Made by a program: the position numbers and the translations under genes. A DNA stretch of 6,241 nt from DATLWR01 sp035576205 (GTDB taxonomy: Bacteria; Pseudomonadota; Zetaproteobacteria; Mariprofundales; Mariprofundaceae), in contig DATLWR010000063.1 of the NCBI GenBank assembly GCA_035576205.1, forward strand, positions 1 to 6,241, given 5' to 3'. Below, piece after piece: positions 6,086 to 6,241 of the stretch (within the stretch, counting starts at the first letter, position 1; each line of letters opens with the position of its first letter). The notes under the pieces are model-generated. The model searched no databases, was not told the DNA's origin, and saw only the letters and a list, made by a program, of their open reading frames with translations.

Positions 6086-6092
6086 CCAACGA

Positions 6093-6120
6093 AAAAAGAG
6101 CCGCATCAGCGGCTCTTTTT
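6093..6120. terminator. Bidirectional intrinsic terminator after hemN
   Basis: GAGCCGC (6098-6104) and GCGGCTC (6109-6115) pair perfectly around the loop ATCA. They are flanked by A6 on the left and T5 on the right, which extends the stem to 12 bp and makes the structure work on either strand. It begins eight bases after the hemN stop and closes the cluster. Confidence 0.93.
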
Positions 6121-6139
6121 GTTTCTACTCTTAAATCCC

Positions 6140-6169
6140 AATGACCGCTTTCGGCCAAAAGCGGACATT
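6140..6169. repeat. 30-base imperfect palindrome
   Basis: The arms 6140-6154 and 6155-6169 are reverse complements at 13 of 15 positions, centred on GGCC and bounded by AATG and CATT. This kind of palindrome, with CCGCTTT arms around GGCC, resembles short dispersed intergenic repeats I associate with proteobacterial genomes; that is recollection, not a search. No coding potential is seen between 6121 and the window end. Confidence 0.6.
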
Positions 6170-6200
6170 CAATTAGCCGCCACTATCGGCCAACTAATTG
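6170..6200. repeat. Inverted repeat next to the palindrome
   Basis: CAATTAG (6170-6176) and CTAATTG (6194-6200) are exact inverted copies. Inside them CCG (6177-6179) can pair with CGG (6187-6189), leaving four unpaired bases on the right side. It directly abuts the 30-base palindrome and may be part of the same repeat unit. The remaining bases to 6241 show nothing I can name. Confidence 0.45.
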
Positions 6201-6241
6201 ACGCTCAATATTTTGTTTGTGTAAAAGGCTACCGACTACAA

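Noticed and set aside
4643..6106. 487-codon open frame on the minus strand opposite hemN
   Set aside because: It mirrors the hemN codons, has a composition typical of an antisense frame, and contains no known motif.

Overview
The window is about 60% G+C, with five complete protein genes, closely spaced intergenic regions and no sign of mobile DNA, CRISPR arrays, tRNA or rRNA. Gene content points to a facultatively anaerobic, respiring betaproteobacterium. The family Rhodocyclaceae is my best guess from the protein sequences, but this is inference and no search was run.

Left part (1-2528): a minus-strand malate dehydrogenase gene of the lactate-dehydrogenase-like type (84-1064) and a plus-strand CCA-adding tRNA nucleotidyltransferase with an HD domain (1137-2528). 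They are divergent and share a 72-base intergenic region.

Middle part (2529-4670): an AT-rich intergenic stretch carries a good sigma70-type promoter. It is followed by three c-type cytochrome genes in a row: a four-helix membrane protein with one CxxCH haem site (2601-3341), a small secreted monohaem cytochrome c (3450-3746), and a secreted trihaem cytochrome c (3846-4670). The gaps between them hold strong RNA hairpins without U-tracts, suggesting that one transcript is processed or stabilised segment by segment.

Right part (4667-6241): hemN, the oxygen-independent coproporphyrinogen III oxidase of anaerobic haem synthesis, starts inside the stop codon of the trihaem gene (ATGA overlap) and ends in a clear bidirectional terminator. 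After it lie about 120 bases with two adjacent inverted repeats and no gene.

How the genes fit together: the three cytochromes would carry five covalent haems in or on the membrane facing the periplasm, and hemN supplies haem when oxygen is low. The cluster looks like an electron-transfer module with its own haem supply, but no terminal oxidase or reductase is present in the window. The most notable sequence feature is a textbook-looking intrinsic terminator (11-bp stem, T5) placed 16 bases after the trihaem stop codon yet inside the first 18 codons of hemN. It may make hemN expression depend on coupled translation.
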